Assembly: GCF_011947225.1 (NCBI RefSeq)
Contig: NZ_JAATVW010000009.1
Location: 62,001 to 126,000 of the forward strand
DNA: 64,000 nucleotides
Direction of reading: 5' to 3'
From: Planosporangium flavigriseum
Lineage (GTDB): Bacteria; Actinomycetota; Actinomycetes; Mycobacteriales; Micromonosporaceae
Below the pieces are notes generated by a model. That model was not told the DNA's origin and searched no databases. It was given only the letters and a program-made list of their open reading frames with translations. Of this stretch, positions 1-8,411 are shown piece after piece (the stretch's first letter is position 1; each line of letters opens with the position of its first letter). A program made the position numbers and the translations under genes.

Positions 1-1930
1 CGCGCCCGACCGAGCCCGCTGCTTCGGCCAACTGCTCCCCGGTGGCTATCAGCTCCGTGGGGAGCAGCACGATGGCGGTGATCCCACCGAAGAGCGACGG
101 CCGTAGCTGTACCTGCACGCCGTGCTTGGCGGCGAGCCGTGCGACCACGAACAGGCCCAGCTGGGCGCTGTCGGCCAGGTTGAAGTCCGGCGGGTTGAGG
201 AGCTGCCGGTTGAGGACGGCCACGGCGTCAGGCGTCATGCCCAGACCGCGGTCCTCGATCTCGATCGCGAAGCCGTTGCCGACCGCCTGTCCGGTCACGT
301 TGACCTTGGTGTGCGGAGGCGAGTAGTCGGTGCCGTTCTCGATCAGCTCGGCGAGCATGTGCACGATGTCGCCGACGGCCCGCCCGACCAGGGCGTCCTC
401 GCCGACCACGGAGAGGTCGACCCGGTCGTAGTCCTCGATCTCGGAGATGGCGCCGCGGATGACGTCGACCATCGGTACCGGCTGGCGCCAGCCCCGGCCG
501 GGGGCGTTGCCCGCGAGGATGACGAGGTCCTCGGCGTGGCGGCGCATGCGGGTGGCGAGGTGGTCGACCCGGAAGAGGTTGGCCAGGTCGTCCGGCTCGG
601 TGGTGCGCCGCTCCATGCTGTCGAGCAGCGCGAGCTGCCGGTGGAGCAGGCCCTGGCTGCGGCGGGCGATGTTGACGAAGAACTGGTTGATGCCCTGGCG
701 GAGGGTGGCCTCTTCCACCGCGGCGTCGATAGCGGTGCGGCGTACCCGGTTGAACGCCTCGCCGACCTCGCCGATCTCGTCGTTGCCCAGGTCCAGGGGA
801 GGCGCTTCCAGAGCCGGGTCGACCCGCTCGCCCCGGCGCAGCCGGCTCACCACGCTAGGCAGGCGTACGTCGGCGAGGTCGAGCGCGGCGCCGCGCAGCC
901 CGGCGAGGCGGATCGAGAGCGACCGGCCCAGCCGGATGGTGAGGAACAGCGACAGGACGACGGCGAGCAGACCACCGAGACCGGTCAGCGCCAGGTTCCG
1001 CAGCGCGACGTCGGCCGCGTCGTTGATGCGCCGGTCGATGTCGTCACCGAGGGCCCTGATGAACGTGTTCAACACGGCGAGGGCCGGCTGGTAGACGGCC
1101 TCCCAGGTGGTGGGGTCGGTCGGCGGGACGAAGCCGTTGAAACCCTTGGCCAGCATGGGGATGTTGTGGGCGTACACGTCCTGAGTGGACTTGGCCGCGA
1201 CGAACCGGTCAACGAGGTCCTTGAGATCGCCCGTGAACAGCGCTGACGCCTGGTTCACCTGGTTTGCCATGGCGCCGATCAGCTGCGTGAGCGCCACCGA
1301 GTCCGGAGGCGTGTACCGGCGCGCGATGCCCAGGCCGGCGATGATCGCGTCTTCCTCGCTGAGCTGGTCCTTGAGGCGGGCGGTGCCGGTCTGACCGGCC
1401 TGCTCCTTGGCGACCTCGGACGTCACGCTCTCTGGCAGCGCGTCGAACAGGGCGAAAATGGCCCAGATCGTGCTGGTGTAGAGCGACCGGGCGGTGGGGC
1501 GGTCCGGAGCGGCAGCCGCCGCCTGCCGGTTCGCGGGCATCTTGTCCAGCGCCTGGAGCGTCTCGGTGATCTTGCGCTTGGTCACTTCGTTGTTGTTGCG
1601 CAGCTCGGAGTTGCTGAGCAGCCGGCGCCACTTGGACACCGCCGTGTCGCTGGTCGCCTGGGCAGCCTGGAGCGTGGTGGGGTCGAGGCGGCCGCCGGCC
1701 AGGTACATGTCGACCGCTTTCCGCTCGGCCTGAAGCGCTGCCACGACGGCGTTGCCCGGGGTACGTACGTCCCGCTTGGCGACGTCGGCCAGGCGCAGGT
1801 CGAGCACTGGCTTGGCCACGGTGACGAGGGCGAACGTGTACAACCCGACGAGGGCTATCAGAGGCACGACGAGCATCGCGAACATTTGTCGCCGGATGGA
1901 TCTGCTGCGCTTTGGTTTGCTGCGCTTCAT
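1..1930 (-). CDS. Nitrate/nitrite-sensor-type (NIT) histidine kinase, 3' end outside window
   Basis: Membrane sensor kinase; 643 codons are visible and the C-terminus runs off the left edge. The ATG at 1930 is followed by a basic stretch and a membrane segment (RQMFAMLVVPLIALVGLYTF), then a long helical extracellular region like the NIT domain, and a second membrane region before a HAMP-like part. The phosphoacceptor-type helix reads RRSQGLLHRQLALLDSMERR and the ATPase domain has an N-box (ELIENGTDYSPP), G1 box (EDRGLGM) and GLFVVARLAA. Family knowledge: in actinobacteria such kinases head conservon operons with roadblock, DUF742 and GTPase proteins; those would lie left of the window. The long plus-strand frames over it are antisense shadows. 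Confidence 0.88.
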   Translation of the reverse strand, partial: MKRSKPKRSRSIRRQMFAMLVVPLIALVGLYTFALVTVAKPVLDLRLADVAKRDVRTPGNAVVAALQAERKAVDMYLAGGRLDPTTLQAAQATSDTAVSKWRRLLSNSELRNNNEVTKRKITETLQALDKMPANRQAAAAAPDRPTARSLYTSTIWAIFALFDALPESVTSEVAKEQAGQTGTARLKDQLSEEDAIIAGLGIARRYTPPDSVALTQLIGAMANQVNQASALFTGDLKDLVDRFVAAKSTQDVYAHNIPMLAKGFNGFVPPTDPTTWEAVYQPALAVLNTFIRALGDDIDRRINDAADVALRNLALTGLGGLLAVVLSLFLTIRLGRSLSIRLAGLRGAALDLADVRLPSVVSRLRRGERVDPALEAPPLDLGNDEIGEVGEAFNRVRRTAIDAAVEEATLRQGINQFFVNIARRSQGLLHRQLALLDSMERRTTEPDDLANLFRVDHLATRMRRHAEDLVILAGNAPGRGWRQPVPMVDVIRGAISEIEDYDRVDLSVVGEDALVGRAVGDIVHMLAELIENGTDYSPPHTKVNVTGQAVGNGFAIEIEDRGLGMTPDAVAVLNRQLLNPPDFNLADSAQLGLFVVARLAAKHGVQVQLRPSLFGGITAIVLLPTELIATGEQLAEAAGSVGR

Positions 1931-2717
1931 CACACCTCGTTTCGCAGGAATTGCGAGGAGTTACTGTCCCGGCGTCAAACGCGAGCGGGCGAGGCGCAAA
2001 ACTTAAGCGACGTGCAAATTACCTGTCCAGAGTCACCGTCTCACTCCGTGGTGACACCAATTTCGCATTTACTACCTTCTGTGGATTAAGCGGTCCGGCA
2101 GAGAAACAATTGTGAATGTTTGTAGTTACTTTGAGTGACTGCAGGTGCGTCGCCGGATCACCGGGTAAGTGCCCCAATGTGGCAACTATCGGACTCGTCT
2201 GGCACGTGCCGTGATGCACCCAAATGGGCCTGAAGGTGAGCGGCCTCACATAGACGAAAGTACGATGGCCACTCGTACGTTCAGCCATCGAGACCAGACG
2301 AACGGCCAATCAGTTCACGCCGAACGGACAAATTAAGGTCCTACGGGGACGGAAGGGACCGCGGACGGTTTCGGGCGCCGCCGACCGCTCCCGCCGCTCT
2401 CCGTCGCCGCTCGCCGTGCTCCGCTGTCCACCCCCCTGGCCGCTCAGAGGGTTCTGTCTCCGGCTGAGGCTGCTATACGGTGGTCGGGTGAGAGTCGAGC
2501 GCCACTGGTGGAACGGGAACCGGAGCCTTCGTGGCCGTCGCGATGTGTACATACGTACAGACGGCGAACATTGGGAAGTGGAAGCGCGCGCGGGCGGGGG
2601 CGCGGCGGGTCGATCGAAAATTCAGCAGTGCCCCGGCAGGGCGTCAGCGGAGATTCTCGCCGACGCGTGGCTGGGCGGCCGGCCGGAGTGGCGGGAGTTG
2701 GCTCCCGAATAGGGCCG
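1931..2717. other. Intergenic region, no convincing gene
   Basis: About 790 bases between the sensor kinase start and the DUF4193 stop. The part up to about 2340 is less GC-rich than the surroundings and probably holds the kinase promoter and leader. Several frames are open, but none gives a recognisable protein or a ribosome binding site. A near-palindrome, TGTACATACGTACA, lies at 2546-2559. I see no RNA gene. Confidence 0.5.
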
Positions 2718-3008
2718 TCAGGCGCATTCCTTGCAGATATCTTCGCCGGCACGCTGACTGCGGTGATGGACCAGGAAGCAGCGGCCGCACCGGAACTCGT
2801 CGGTTCGCATCGGCACCACCGGCACGGTCAGTTCCTCGTCGGAGAGGTCCGCGCCTGGCAGCTCGAAATTCTCGGCCGCTACCGCGTCGTCCACGTCGAG
2901 GCTGGCTGACCGCGCCGACGTGCCGCCGATCCTGAGGTCTTCCGGCTGGTCCTCATCGAGGTCGAGCACGGACCGGCGCGGTGCGTCGTAGTTGAGGGGC
3001 TTACTCAT
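2718..3008 (-). CDS. DUF4193 family zinc-ribbon protein
   Basis: A 96-residue soluble acidic protein of a family typical of Actinobacteria and of unknown function. It has the family pattern: an N-terminal YDAPR segment, the central ELPGADLSDEELTVPV block, then CGRCFLVHHRSQ and a C-terminal CKEC pair, so four cysteines in two CxxC knuckles that probably bind zinc. The length matches the family. The ATG at 3008 has a strong GGGAGGA ribosome binding site about ten bases upstream. It lies downstream of the DEAD-box helicase on the same strand, with 121 bases between them. Confidence 0.92.
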   Translation of the reverse strand: MSKPLNYDAPRRSVLDLDEDQPEDLRIGGTSARSASLDVDDAVAAENFELPGADLSDEELTVPVVPMRTDEFRCGRCFLVHHRSQRAGEDICKECA

Positions 3009-3129
3009 GGTGGTGTCCTCCCAGGCTCGGTCCGTGGCCTACCGACGGTAGACGAAGACGAGCCCCTTCGATGGCTCGTTCGCCGATGTCGTCGTCCTCG
3101 ATGAAGCGGGTGGCTATCGCTGCCGCGCG

Positions 3130-4458
3130 TCAGCGCCGCCGGCGGCGTCCTCGTGTCGCTCCGGTCGCAGCCCCGGTCGAAGGCTTCGCGGCCGCGGGCT
3201 TCGGTGCCGCTGCCGGGGCGGCAATCGGTACCCCCGACGGGGTGCGGGCGCCGGTGATGCGGGCGAGCGCGGCGTCGCCCGGCCGGACACCGGTCGACTG
3301 TGCGGTGACGCCGGCGGTGGCGAGCATCCGGGCGGTGTCGCGCTTCTCGTCGGGCAGCACCAGCGTGACGACGGTTCCGGAGCGGCCGGCGCGGGCGGTC
3401 CGCCCGCCGCGGTGCAGATAGTCCTTGCCGTCGGTGGGTGGGTCGACGTTGACGACCAGGTCGAGGTCGTCGATATGAATGCCGCGGGCGGCCACGTCGG
3501 TGGCGACGAGCGCGTTGATCGTGCCGGTGCGGAACTGGTCGAGGGCGCGGGTGCGCTGGCCCTGGGACTTGCCTCCGTGCAGGGCCGCGGCGGGAACGCC
3601 GTTGGCGAGCAGGTGTCGCGCCAGCCGGTCCGCGCGGTGTTTGGTACCCACAAACATGATCACCCGTCCGTCGCGGGCACCGATGTGCGCGGCGGTGGCG
3701 TTCTTGTCGGCCATCTCGATGTGGAGCAGGTGGTGGTCCATTGTGACGACGGCCCCGGCCGGCGGGTCGACCGAGTGCCGGGCCGGGTCGGTCAAGAAGC
3801 GGCGCACCAGCCGGTCGACGTCGCCGTCGAGGGTCGCGGAGAACAGCATGCGCTGCCCGTCCGGGGCGGTCTGCGCCAGCAACTTGCTGACCTGCGGCAG
3901 GAAACCCATGTCAGCCATCTGGTCGGCCTCGTCGAGGACCGTGATCTCCACGCGGTCCAGCCGGCAGTCGCCGCGCTCGGTCAGGTCGTTCAGCCGGCCG
4001 GGGGTGGCGATCAGGATCTCGGTGCCGCGACGCAGGGCGTCGGCCTGACGCTGCAGGGAGAGGCCGCCCACGACGGTGGTGGAGCGCAGGCCGACCGCGC
4101 CGGCGTACGGGGCCAGCGCGGTGGTCACCTGGGTGGCCAGTTCGCGGGTGGGTACCAGCACGAGCGCGATCGGCTGTCGCGACTGGGCGCGCCGGCCGGC
4201 GAGCCGGGTGAGCAGCGCCAGGCCGAACGCGAGGGTCTTGCCCGAGCCGGTCTGGGCCCGGCCGAGCATGTCACGCCCGGCGATCGCGTCGGGCAGGGCT
4301 GTCGCCTGGATCGCCGACGGGGTGGTCAAGCCGTGCCGGGACAGGGTCGCGAGCAGCGCCGGGTTCAGCGGCAGGTCAGCGAAGGAGCCGGCCACCGGTG
4401 CCGCGCGGTCAGGCGTCGGCGCGGTCGCCGCGGGCTGAGACGCCGTGGAAGCCGTCAC
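3130..4458 (-). CDS. DEAD-box ATP-dependent RNA helicase (RhlE-like)
   Basis: Cytoplasmic ATP-dependent RNA unwinding enzyme, 442 residues from the GTG at 4458. Motifs in order: Q motif (FADLPLNPALLATLSRHG ... PSAIQ), Walker A AQTGSGKT, PTRELA, TPGR, DEAD in VLDEADQM, SAT in FSATLDG, then helicase-C with ARGIHIDDLD and HRGGRTARAGRSG. The C-terminus is an Ala/Pro/Lys/Arg-rich tail ending in five arginines, typical of RNA-binding extensions. The frame stays open upstream to 4995, but that stretch has no helicase homology and low-complexity composition, so I start at the residues preceding the Q motif; the exact start is uncertain. Such helicases often act in cold adaptation or ribosome assembly. 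Confidence 0.88.
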   Translation of the reverse strand: MTASTASQPAATAPTPDRAAPVAGSFADLPLNPALLATLSRHGLTTPSAIQATALPDAIAGRDMLGRAQTGSGKTLAFGLALLTRLAGRRAQSRQPIALVLVPTRELATQVTTALAPYAGAVGLRSTTVVGGLSLQRQADALRRGTEILIATPGRLNDLTERGDCRLDRVEITVLDEADQMADMGFLPQVSKLLAQTAPDGQRMLFSATLDGDVDRLVRRFLTDPARHSVDPPAGAVVTMDHHLLHIEMADKNATAAHIGARDGRVIMFVGTKHRADRLARHLLANGVPAAALHGGKSQGQRTRALDQFRTGTINALVATDVAARGIHIDDLDLVVNVDPPTDGKDYLHRGGRTARAGRSGTVVTLVLPDEKRDTARMLATAGVTAQSTGVRPGDAALARITGARTPSGVPIAAPAAAPKPAAAKPSTGAATGATRGRRRRR

Positions 4459-4956
4459 GCCGCGGTGGTGAGGGGCTACCGGTGGGCGTCGCCGGCTACG
4501 GGCACGCGTGGGCGTGGTCAATCTGGAGCCTTCCGTTGTCGGCACGCCACAAGGAAGGTCCCGCGGGCAGGCCGGCGGGGTTTCGCAGGAACGAACCGGA
4601 GATGAGGGCGGTGAGGTCGGGCCCCACAGCACAGGGCAGCGTTGCGGGGCCCGAACACCGTGGCACCATGCGGCGCCGCCCGGGCCACGGTGGACCCGGG
4701 AGTATGACTCGGATCGAGCGGGTAACTCCTTTGTTGCGGTTGGGGCGCTCGCACGGCGAAGCCCAGCCGGGCCGTCTCGAGCAGCGGCAGCCAACGACGA
4801 ATCCGAGAGGAGACCGATCCGGGTCGTAGCCGGGCTGGAAACCAACCACAAACAGAAACTTTTGCATGTACTGTACACGCTTTGCCTAGCGCGATGGCCG
4901 CTGGGCCGCACCCGCCACGGTGGGACCTTCGCTGAGTAGCGACGAAACCCGAGTGC
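4459..4956. other. Divergent promoter region and probable long helicase leader
   Basis: About 500 bases between the helicase start and the divergent methyltransferase. Frames are open on both strands but none resembles a protein. On the minus strand it could act as a long 5' leader of the helicase, as is common for cold-regulated RNA helicases; this is inference only. A short AT-richer stretch at 4845-4885 is the likeliest promoter position. No RNA motif was recognised. Confidence 0.35.
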
Positions 4957-5676
4957 GTGCGGCATGCTGGGCCGGTGATCAATCAACCCGAGCACGCCCC
5001 GGCAAGTGTCGAGTGTGTCGTCCTTGACCCGTTCCTGGAGTCCGGCGCAACCGGTTTCGACGGGATACGCCTCGCGCAGGTGCCATTCGTGCCTGGGGTC
5101 CGGCTGTACCTCGCCGAGGACGCCATCGTCTTACGGGCCAGATTGGAGGCTCAGGTGGGCGGAGCGCTGCAGCAGCCGTTCTGGGCCGATGCCTGGGTCG
5201 GCGGTCAGGTGCTCGCGCGGTACATCGTGGATCACCCGGACGTCGTCGCCGGCCGGCGGGTGCTCGATGTGGCCTCCGGCTCCGGTCTAATCGCCATCGC
5301 GGCCGCCATGGCCGGCGCTGCGGCCGTCACTGCCAACGAGATCGACCCGTACGCGCTCGCCGCGATCGCGTTGAACGCGCGTGCCAACGGCGTGGCTGTC
5401 GAGGTACGCCGCGGCGACCTGCTCGATGGTGACGGCGATGACGCCGAGGTGGTGCTGGCCGGAGACGTCTTTTACAGCGAGTCCATGTCCGAGCGGATGC
5501 TGGGGTTCCTGGAGCGTGCCGCGGCGCGGGGCGCTCGCGTACTGGTGGGCGATCCCGGACGGCCCCATCTTCCCCACGGCCGGTTAAAGGTCGTGTCGAG
5601 CTATCAGGTGTCGAGGGTGGGCGCCATTGAGGACGCGGAGATCACCCGGGCCGACGTGCTTACTCCGGTGTTGTGA
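4957..5676 (+). CDS. Class I SAM-dependent methyltransferase (nicotinamide N-methylase-like / ETFB-KMT-like)
   Basis: 239 residues from GTG 4957; GTG 4975 is an equally possible start and neither has a clear ribosome binding site. The Rossmann core carries motif I as VLDVASGSGLIAIAAA (about residue 100), an acidic residue ending the second strand (ANEIDPYALAA), and motif III/IV around VVLAGDVFYS. The N-terminal QQPFWADAWVGGQVLARY segment matches the predicted nicotinamide N-methyltransferase / protein-lysine methyltransferase group of the family. The substrate cannot be read from the sequence. The gene stands alone, divergent from the helicase and 183 bases upstream of the cold-shock gene. 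Confidence 0.8.
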   Translation: MRHAGPVINQPEHAPASVECVVLDPFLESGATGFDGIRLAQVPFVPGVRLYLAEDAIVLRARLEAQVGGALQQPFWADAWVGGQVLARYIVDHPDVVAGRRVLDVASGSGLIAIAAAMAGAAAVTANEIDPYALAAIALNARANGVAVEVRRGDLLDGDGDDAEVVLAGDVFYSESMSERMLGFLERAAARGARVLVGDPGRPHLPHGRLKVVSSYQVSRVGAIEDAEITRADVLTPVL

Positions 5677-5859
5677 CGAACATTTCTGCGCGCGCGCACG
5701 ATCTTTGCTACGGTGATTGAGGTTCTTGGGTATGTGGTTCGCCTTATCCCAACCGGTTGGTTCGCGCGTGCGCGCTGGCGGGTTGGGCGATGTGGGGCCT
5801 CTAGACCAATGGCTTCCGGATCTGCGACCGCAGGTCCTCGCCTGACAAGGGAGATGGCA

Positions 5860-6063
5860 ATGGCACAGGGCACCGTGAAGTGGTTTAACTCCGAAAAGGG
5901 CTTCGGTTTCATCGCGCAGGACGGGGGCGGCGACGACGTGTTCGTGCACTACTCCGCCATCCAGACCAACGGTTACCGTTCCCTGGAGGAGAACCAGCGG
6001 GTCGAGTTCGAGATCGTGCAGGGCCAGAAGGGCCCGCAGGCCGAGCAGGTCCGCGCTCTCTGA
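5860..6063 (+). CDS. Cold-shock domain protein (CspA family)
   Basis: 67-residue single-domain nucleic-acid chaperone, the exact usual CspA length. RNP1 (KGFGFI) and RNP2 (VFVHYSAI) are intact, as is the opening [10 protein letters not shown]. Two in-frame ATGs exist, 5854 and 5860. AAGGGAG ends at 5853, which abuts the first ATG but gives normal spacing to the second, so 5860 is chosen. The 183-base upstream region (5677-5859) has no other gene and probably contains the promoter and a long 5' leader, which in this family often controls temperature-dependent translation. It is followed at once by a strong terminator. Confidence 0.96.
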   Translation: MAQGTVKWFNSEKGFGFIAQDGGGDDVFVHYSAIQTNGYRSLEENQRVEFEIVQGQKGPQAEQVRAL

Positions 6064-6074
6064 CGACAGCTTCC

Positions 6075-6120
6075 GATCCCCGCATCCGTCGCGCCGACGG
6101 ATGCGGGGATCGCTGTTTTT
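6075..6120 (+). terminator. Intrinsic terminator of the cold-shock gene
   Basis: A perfect 16-bp stem (6075-6090 with 6096-6111) with a 5-base loop, followed by a run of T at 6115-6120. It lies 11 bases after the cold-shock stop codon. This is the clearest rho-independent terminator in the window, since most others here lack a T-tract. Confidence 0.95.
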
Positions 6121-6134
6121 CAGCGCTATCGGGC

Positions 6135-6998
6135 TCAGCCCAGAGCGGTCAGGCGGGACCGTACGCGCCGCTCGAGGAATTCGCCGAGCACCTTGTCGAA
6201 GACGGCGTTGTCGTCGCCGGCCACCATGTGGTGCGCGCCGGCGACGTCGCTGAACTCGGCGTGCGGCACGAGGTCGAGGAAGCGCCGGCAGTCTTCGATG
6301 CTCAGGACGTCGGACTCGCCGCCGCGTACCAGCAGGGTGGGGATGCGTAGCGTCATCGCGGCGGCGCCGAGCCGGGCCGGGTCGACCAGCGAGTTGCGCT
6401 GCACCGCGTGGTCGGTCGGCGCATGGAGCAGCTTGGGGTCCCAGTGCCAGAAGAACCGGCCGTTGGACTCGCGTAGGTTCTTGCGCAGGCCGTCGAGGTT
6501 GCGCGGCCGGGGGCGGTGAGGCAGGTACGCGGCGACCGCGTCGGCGACCTCCTCCAGGGAGGCGAAGCCCTCCGACCTGGCGGTCATGAAGTCGCGGATC
6601 CGCTTCGCCCCGTCCGGCTGGAGGAACGGCGACACGTCGACGAGGACGAGCGCGAGCGCCAGCTCAGGGTGGTGGCCGAGGGCGGCGAGCGACGCGTTGC
6701 CGCCCAGGGACGCGCCGACCAGGACCGGGGCCCTGCCGAGGAACTCCACGATGTACGCGACGTCGTCGGCGAACCGGTCGAGCCCGTACTGTCCGTCCGG
6801 TGACCAGCCGCTCTCGCCGTGGCCGCGCAGGTCGACCGAGAGCGTGTACCAGCCCTGTTCGCTCAGTTCGCGCGCGGTCGCCCGCCACGAGTGCCGGGTC
6901 TGCCCACCGCCGTGCAACAGGACCACGGGCGTGTTGTCCGGGTCGCCGTACGGGTCGGCTGCGAGCGTGACATCGCCGCTCGGGATTCTGATGGGCAC
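6135..6998 (-). CDS. Alpha/beta-fold hydrolase
   Basis: 287-residue cytoplasmic hydrolase. The oxyanion-hole motif is VVLLHGGGQTRHSW, the nucleophile elbow is GASLGG, an acid is expected near RGGESDVLS, and the catalytic His lies in AGAHHMVAGDD. The GTG at 6998 is chosen because GGAGGGAGGA stands just upstream and the protein then opens with the usual short N-terminal strand; the frame continues upstream without homology. Sequences of this type include epoxide hydrolases, lactonases and esterases, and the substrate is not evident. It follows the YchJ-like gene by 47 bases on the same strand and may be co-transcribed with it. Confidence 0.88.
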   Translation of the reverse strand: MPIRIPSGDVTLAADPYGDPDNTPVVLLHGGGQTRHSWRATARELSEQGWYTLSVDLRGHGESGWSPDGQYGLDRFADDVAYIVEFLGRAPVLVGASLGGNASLAALGHHPELALALVLVDVSPFLQPDGAKRIRDFMTARSEGFASLEEVADAVAAYLPHRPRPRNLDGLRKNLRESNGRFFWHWDPKLLHAPTDHAVQRNSLVDPARLGAAAMTLRIPTLLVRGGESDVLSIEDCRRFLDLVPHAEFSDVAGAHHMVAGDDNAVFDKVLGEFLERRVRSRLTALG

Positions 6999-7045
6999 GT
7001 GTTCCTCCCTCCGCCAACTCTGGGATCCTGCTGGCGGAGCCGATG

Positions 7046-7441
7046 TTACCGCTCGGTAGGTATGGAGCCGACGTAGACCCAGTGTCCGTTGTCGCGGACG
7101 AACCGGCTGTTCTCGTGCAGGACGTCGGGCTGGCCGTGCTCGGTGTAGTGGGCGCGGAACTCGACGGTCCCCTCGGCGTCGAAAAGGCCACCGCCGGACC
7201 TGCCGAGGATGTCGAGGCGCGTCCACTCGGTTGTCGGATCGAGTCGGAGCTGACGCGGCCGGGTCGTGGGGTGCCAGGTGCGCTGCAGGTACGCCGTGTC
7301 ACCCACGGCGAACGCGCTGAACCGCGAGCGCATGAGCAGTTCCGCCGTCGGCGCGGCCTCCCGGCCGGCGTGGAAGCGACCGCAGCACTCGTCGTACGGC
7401 TGTCCGAGGCCGCAGGGGCAGGGCTGGTTACGTGAAGCCAC
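7046..7441 (-). CDS. YchJ-like (UPF0225) SEC-C motif protein
   Basis: 131-residue small soluble protein. The N-terminus has the SEC-C type zinc motif CPCGLGQPYDECCGR, and the rest is an NTF2-like fold with LMRSRFSAFAVGDTAYLQRTW and a VEFRAHY strand, the usual YchJ architecture. The biochemical role of the family is not established. The length fits. It lies just 9 bases downstream of the LysR gene and 47 bases upstream of the alpha/beta hydrolase, so the three may form one minus-strand transcript. Confidence 0.9.
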   Translation of the reverse strand: MASRNQPCPCGLGQPYDECCGRFHAGREAAPTAELLMRSRFSAFAVGDTAYLQRTWHPTTRPRQLRLDPTTEWTRLDILGRSGGGLFDAEGTVEFRAHYTEHGQPDVLHENSRFVRDNGHWVYVGSIPTER

Positions 7442-7450
7442 GCCCCATTC

Positions 7451-8329
7451 TCACCCGGCCAACGTCGAGACATGATCGCGGAAGGCGGCAACGGGCGCAG
7501 GGAGGGGGCGCTGCGCGACCCAGCACAGGCCGATGGTGCGTTCGGCGCCCGGGTCGGTGAGCGGCAGGTACACCGGCCCGTTCGGCTCGTCGCCGAGGTG
7601 CGGCTCAGGCACGACCGCGATGCCCAGCCCGGCCCCCACCAGGGCCCGCATGGTCTGCAGATCCGAGGAGTCGAGCGCCACGGCCGGGTCGAAGCCCGCG
7701 GCGCGGCACAGCCGGTCGGTGATGCCGCGCAGGCCGGTGTCGGCGCGCAGCATGATGAACGGCTCGTCCGCGACGGCCGCCAGCGCCACCCGCCGCCGCG
7801 TGGCGAGCCGGTGGTCCGGCGGCACGGCCAGACACAGCCGCTCGCGGTGCACCGGGTGCCAGGCCAGATCGTCGCCGTCCGGCCGCGGGCTGGTCAGCGC
7901 GAGGTCCGTGCGCCCCTCCCGCAGGGACGCGGCGATGACCTCGGCGACATCCTGGAACAGTGCGAAGCGTACGCCCGGAGCCTGCGCCCGGTACCCGCGC
8001 AGCAGGTCGGGCACCAGCCACGCCCCGAAAGAGTGCAGGAACGACAGCCGGACCAGGCCGGTGTCCGGGTCGGTCAGCGCGTCGATGCGCTGGCGGGCCG
8101 TGTCCACCTCGGCGAGGGCCCGGGCGGTGTGCTCGCGCAGGATCTGCCCGTACTGGTTGAGCCGCAGCCGGCGCCCGTCCCGGTCGAACAGCGGGGTGCC
8201 GACCTCCCGCTCCAGTCGGGCCAGCGCACGCGACAGGGTCGGCTGCGACAGGTACAGGTCGCTCGCCGCCGCGGTCACGTGCTCGGTATCCGCCACGGTC
8301 AGGAACCACCGCAGCTCGTCGATGTTCAC
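7451..8329 (-). CDS. LysR family transcriptional regulator
   Basis: 292 residues. The N-terminal winged helix-turn-helix (MNIDELRWFLTVADTEHVT, SQPTLSRALARLEREVGTPL) is followed by a periplasmic-binding-protein-like effector domain. The protein is divergent from the MFS exporter gene at 8412 with an 82-base shared control region that contains a dyad (8339-8353), so it probably regulates that exporter in response to an unknown ligand. The length is normal for the family and the start is a GTG that matches the conserved N-terminus. Confidence 0.93.
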   Translation of the reverse strand: MNIDELRWFLTVADTEHVTAAASDLYLSQPTLSRALARLEREVGTPLFDRDGRRLRLNQYGQILREHTARALAEVDTARQRIDALTDPDTGLVRLSFLHSFGAWLVPDLLRGYRAQAPGVRFALFQDVAEVIAASLREGRTDLALTSPRPDGDDLAWHPVHRERLCLAVPPDHRLATRRRVALAAVADEPFIMLRADTGLRGITDRLCRAAGFDPAVALDSSDLQTMRALVGAGLGIAVVPEPHLGDEPNGPVYLPLTDPGAERTIGLCWVAQRPLPAPVAAFRDHVSTLAG

Positions 8330-8338
8330 CCTTGCATT

Positions 8339-8353
8339 ATGCGTCTAGCGCAT
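8339..8353. promoter_or_regulatory. Putative LysR operator (dyad)
   Basis: ATGCG-TCTAG-CGCAT is a perfect dyad in the 82-base region between the divergent LysR and MFS genes. Dyads of about 15 bp in this position are the usual LysR recognition sites. The regulator-site link is inference from position. Confidence 0.5.
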
Positions 8354-8411
8354 TGTTTCTCGACACGATCGTCATTTGGCACATGATGGCTGTTAAGAGA
8401 TCGTTTGTGGC

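Noticed and set aside
122-1246. Long plus-strand frame opposite the sensor kinase
   Set aside because: Translation is low-complexity (Arg/Asp/Val/Gly-rich) and no domain is present; the opposite strand encodes a clear kinase.
2019-2552. Two adjacent minus-strand frames of 96 and 80 codons
   Set aside because: No ribosome binding site, homology or codon bias; probably chance frames in the kinase upstream region.
3412-4605. 397-residue frame on the plus strand
   Set aside because: Antisense to the DEAD-box helicase, whose motifs are complete on the minus strand.
4459-4995. N-terminal extension of the helicase to the distant ATG
   Set aside because: No helicase homology, unusual composition, and it overlaps the divergent methyltransferase start.
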